Assembly (NCBI GenBank): GCA_001871115.1
Contig: MNUR01000056.1
Location: 1 to 41,095, forward strand
Source of the DNA: Elusimicrobia bacterium CG1_02_56_21
GTDB lineage: Bacteria > Elusimicrobiota > Elusimicrobia > Elusimicrobiales > UBA9959
DNA: 41,095 bases
Direction: 5' to 3'
The stretch's first letter is position 1, and every line of letters starts with the position of its first letter. The translations under genes and the position numbers were made by a program. Below the pieces are notes generated by a model, which was not told the DNA's origin, searched no databases, and saw only the letters and a program-made list of their open reading frames with translations. Below, one piece after another: positions 39,561 through 41,095 of this stretch.

Positions 39561-40844
39561 TTACTTGAACTTGAAAACGCTGTCTTTTGCGTAGCGGGCC
39601 TTCTTGCCCAGCTCTTCCTCTATGCGGACAAGCTGGTTGTACTTGCTTAATCTTTCCGAGCGGCACGGCGCGCCGGTCTTTATGGCTCCGGCGTTGGTGG
39701 CTACGGCCAGGTCCGCTATGAAGGAATCCTCTGTTTCCCCCGAGCGGTGGGAAATAACGGTGGCGTACCCGGCCTTCTGCGCCATTTCAATAACGCGTAT
39801 GGTCTCGGTCAGGGAGCCGATCTGGTTGGGCTTTATAAGGATGGCGTTGGCCACGCCGTCCTCTATGCCCTTCTTCAGGCGTTCCGGGTTGGTTACGAAC
39901 AGGTCGTCGCCGACAACCCGCGCTTTCTTGCACAGATGCTTGGAGAGGTGCTCCCAGCCTTCCCAGTCGTCCTCGGCAAGCGGGTCTTCGTAGGAGATTA
40001 TCGGGAAATGCTTTCTCCATTCCGAGTACTTGGCGGTGAGTTCCTGGTAGCTCAGGTTGGAGCCTTCGAAGACATAGCGGTCGTTCTGGAAGAATTCGCT
40101 GGCGGCAGAGTCCAGGGCTATCTGCACTTCTTTGAAATTGTAGCCGGCTTCCTTTATTGAATTGCAGATGGTCTCCAGGACGGACTCGTGGGTGAATATC
40201 TTGGGGGCAAAGCCGCCCTCGTCGCCGACCGCGGTGGTGTAACCGGCCCGGGCGAGGATCTTCTTGAGTGTCTGGTAGATCTCGCAGCCCATGCGCAGAG
40301 CGTCCGTGAACCTGGCCGCCCCGGTGGGGACGATCATGAATTCCTGTATGCTCAGGCCTGAGTCCGCGTGCTTGCCGCCGTTTATTATGTTCATCATCGG
40401 GGCGGGGAGTATGAAATCCTTGTGCTTAAGGCCGTAGGCTTTGCGGATATAGGCGTAAAGAGGAAGTTTGGCGGAAGCCGCCCCGGCGCGCGCCAGGGCC
40501 ATGGAGACGGAAAGGATGGAGTTCGCGCCCAGCTTGCTTTTTGTCTGGGTGTCATCGAGCTTAATCATCATCTCTTCGAGCTTTATCTGGTCGGCTTTAA
40601 GGCCGGTGATCTCGGCCGCTATGGTCTTGTTTACGATGTCAACGGCTTTGGTAACGCCTTTCCCGAGATAGCGCTTGCCGCCGTCCCGCATTTCCAGGGC
40701 TTCGTGGGTCCCGGTGGAGGCGCCGCTCGGAACCGCAGCGCGGCCGAACGACCCGTCTGTAAGCAGCACGTCGGTTTCCACGGTGGGAAAGCCGCGCGAA
40801 TCAAGGATTTCCCTGGCTGTAATTTTTTTTATTTTAGCGTCCAT
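39561..40844 (-). CDS. eno: Enolase
   Basis: Converts 2-phosphoglycerate to phosphoenolpyruvate. 427 residues, typical. N-terminal motif AREILDSRGFPTVETDVLL and RAAVPSGASTGTHEALEMRD are intact. GDEGGFAPKIFTHESV holds the conserved acidic loop, and the catalytic lysine region is VANAILIKPNQIGSLTETI, followed by SHRSGETEDSFIADLAVATN. AGGAG lies 12 bases upstream of the ATG. Downstream comes ftsB beyond the terminator. Upstream is a phosphohexomutase gene, so this is a carbohydrate-metabolism run. Confidence 0.97.
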   Translation of the reverse strand: MDAKIKKITAREILDSRGFPTVETDVLLTDGSFGRAAVPSGASTGTHEALEMRDGGKRYLGKGVTKAVDIVNKTIAAEITGLKADQIKLEEMMIKLDDTQTKSKLGANSILSVSMALARAGAASAKLPLYAYIRKAYGLKHKDFILPAPMMNIINGGKHADSGLSIQEFMIVPTGAARFTDALRMGCEIYQTLKKILARAGYTTAVGDEGGFAPKIFTHESVLETICNSIKEAGYNFKEVQIALDSAASEFFQNDRYVFEGSNLSYQELTAKYSEWRKHFPIISYEDPLAEDDWEGWEHLSKHLCKKARVVGDDLFVTNPERLKKGIEDGVANAILIKPNQIGSLTETIRVIEMAQKAGYATVISHRSGETEDSFIADLAVATNAGAIKTGAPCRSERLSKYNQLVRIEEELGKKARYAKDSVFKFK

Positions 40845-40867
40845 TGTTTGTTTTTATCTCCTGTGAT

Positions 40868-40890
40868 CCGGCGCCTTAAGCGGCGTCCGG
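40868..40890 (-). other. Small hairpin between the phosphohexomutase and eno genes
   Basis: CCGG-CGCC pairs with GGCG-CCGG (one bulged T) around TTAAGC. There is no T-run behind it, so it is probably a processing or stability hairpin rather than an intrinsic terminator. Confidence 0.4.
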
Positions 40891-40892
40891 AC

Positions 40893-41095
40893 TTAGAACT
40901 TCCCGGTCATTATTTTTTTACCGGCCTCGTTCAGGGCTGCTGTTTTCTGTGCGGTGGGGGATTCCGCGTAAATGCGGACCAGCGCTTCGGTACCGGAGGG
41001 GCGCAGGCCCAGCCAGCTGCCGTCTTTCATGATGAACTTGAATCCGTCGGTGTGGTCTATTCTCCAGACCGAGGCCCCTGCCAGGTTCAGCGGCG
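40893..41095 (-). CDS. Phosphoglucomutase/phosphomannomutase, C-terminal end (cut by window edge)
   Basis: The last 66 residues and stop of a minus-strand gene, open to the edge. The translation includes WRIDHTDGFKFIMKDGSWLG then LRPSGTEALVRIYAESPTAQ. R-P-S-G-T-E is the phosphate-binding motif of domain 4 of alpha-D-phosphohexomutases. It would interconvert glucose-1-P and glucose-6-P (or the mannose equivalents), feeding GlgC. The exact substrate class cannot be told from this fragment. It lies 48 bases upstream of eno on the same strand. Confidence 0.9.
   Translation of the reverse strand, partial: PLNLAGASVWRIDHTDGFKFIMKDGSWLGLRPSGTEALVRIYAESPTAQKTAALNEAGKKIMTGKF

Overview
The window looks like a chromosomal segment of an uncultured diderm bacterium, GC-rich by eye with frequent AUA isoleucine codons. 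Lgt, an LptE-like lipoprotein and MurJ point to a Gram-negative envelope. The mix of ThyX, GH57 branching enzyme plus DUF4912, GH84, and a sugar-phosphate bacterial microcompartment (BMC) fits Elusimicrobiota best. That placement is an inference from gene content only. No rRNA, tRNA, CRISPR array, insertion sequence or prophage was seen.

Layout. 1-7.7 kb is housekeeping, mostly on the minus strand: partial uvrC, murJ, holA, lptE, leuS and a secreted Hsp20-like protein, with rpsT on plus. 7.8-12.9 kb (minus) holds phoH-ybeY, glgC, a chlorite-dismutase/HemQ-family protein without the usual haem histidine, an orphan HlyD-like adaptor and thyX. 13.0-16.5 kb (plus) is mazG-nagZ-SSS transporter, ending at a two-way terminator facing a TPR gene. 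17.4-19 kb has ytxH and a secreted HExxH protein.

19.1-30.2 kb is the accessory heart: a BMC locus on the plus strand. Order: class I aminotransferase, PduS-like electron carrier, PduT-like shell trimer, a mazEF toxin-antitoxin pair with its own strong promoter, triose-phosphate isomerase, PduL, BMC-H, BMC-P, acylating aldehyde dehydrogenase, a second BMC-T, an RpiB-like protein, two more BMC-P, deoxyribose-phosphate aldolase, a second BMC-H and a small putative lumen protein. The expected chemistry is 2-deoxyribose-5-phosphate to acetaldehyde plus glyceraldehyde-3-phosphate (DeoC), acetaldehyde to acetyl-CoA (aldehyde dehydrogenase), acetyl-CoA to acetyl phosphate (PduL), glyceraldehyde-3-phosphate into glycolysis (TPI), with electrons possibly leaving through PduS/PduT. 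No alcohol dehydrogenase, B12 enzyme or glycyl-radical enzyme is present, so the locus belongs to the sugar-phosphate-utilising (SPU) class rather than PDU or EUT.

The most unusual features are: a cysteine-rich linker in DeoC; an RpiB-like protein whose active-site loop is rewritten; degenerate 7-bp-period repeat arms in five spacers of the BMC operon, two of which bracket one BMC-P gene; and related purine/pyrimidine repeat hairpins in the housekeeping operons.

30.2-41.1 kb holds a secreted TPR protein, a GH84 hexosaminidase, a KBL/AONS-type enzyme, DUF4912-GH57 (glycogen branching, complementing glgC), and then a minus-strand run: partial phosphohexomutase, eno, ftsB, metallo-beta-lactamase hydrolase, HAD phosphatase, lgt and an RluA-type pseudouridine synthase. 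Strong hairpin terminators separate convergent units. Several genes (rpsT, the HExxH gene, perhaps others) have a -10 box only a few bases before the start codon, suggesting leaderless transcripts.
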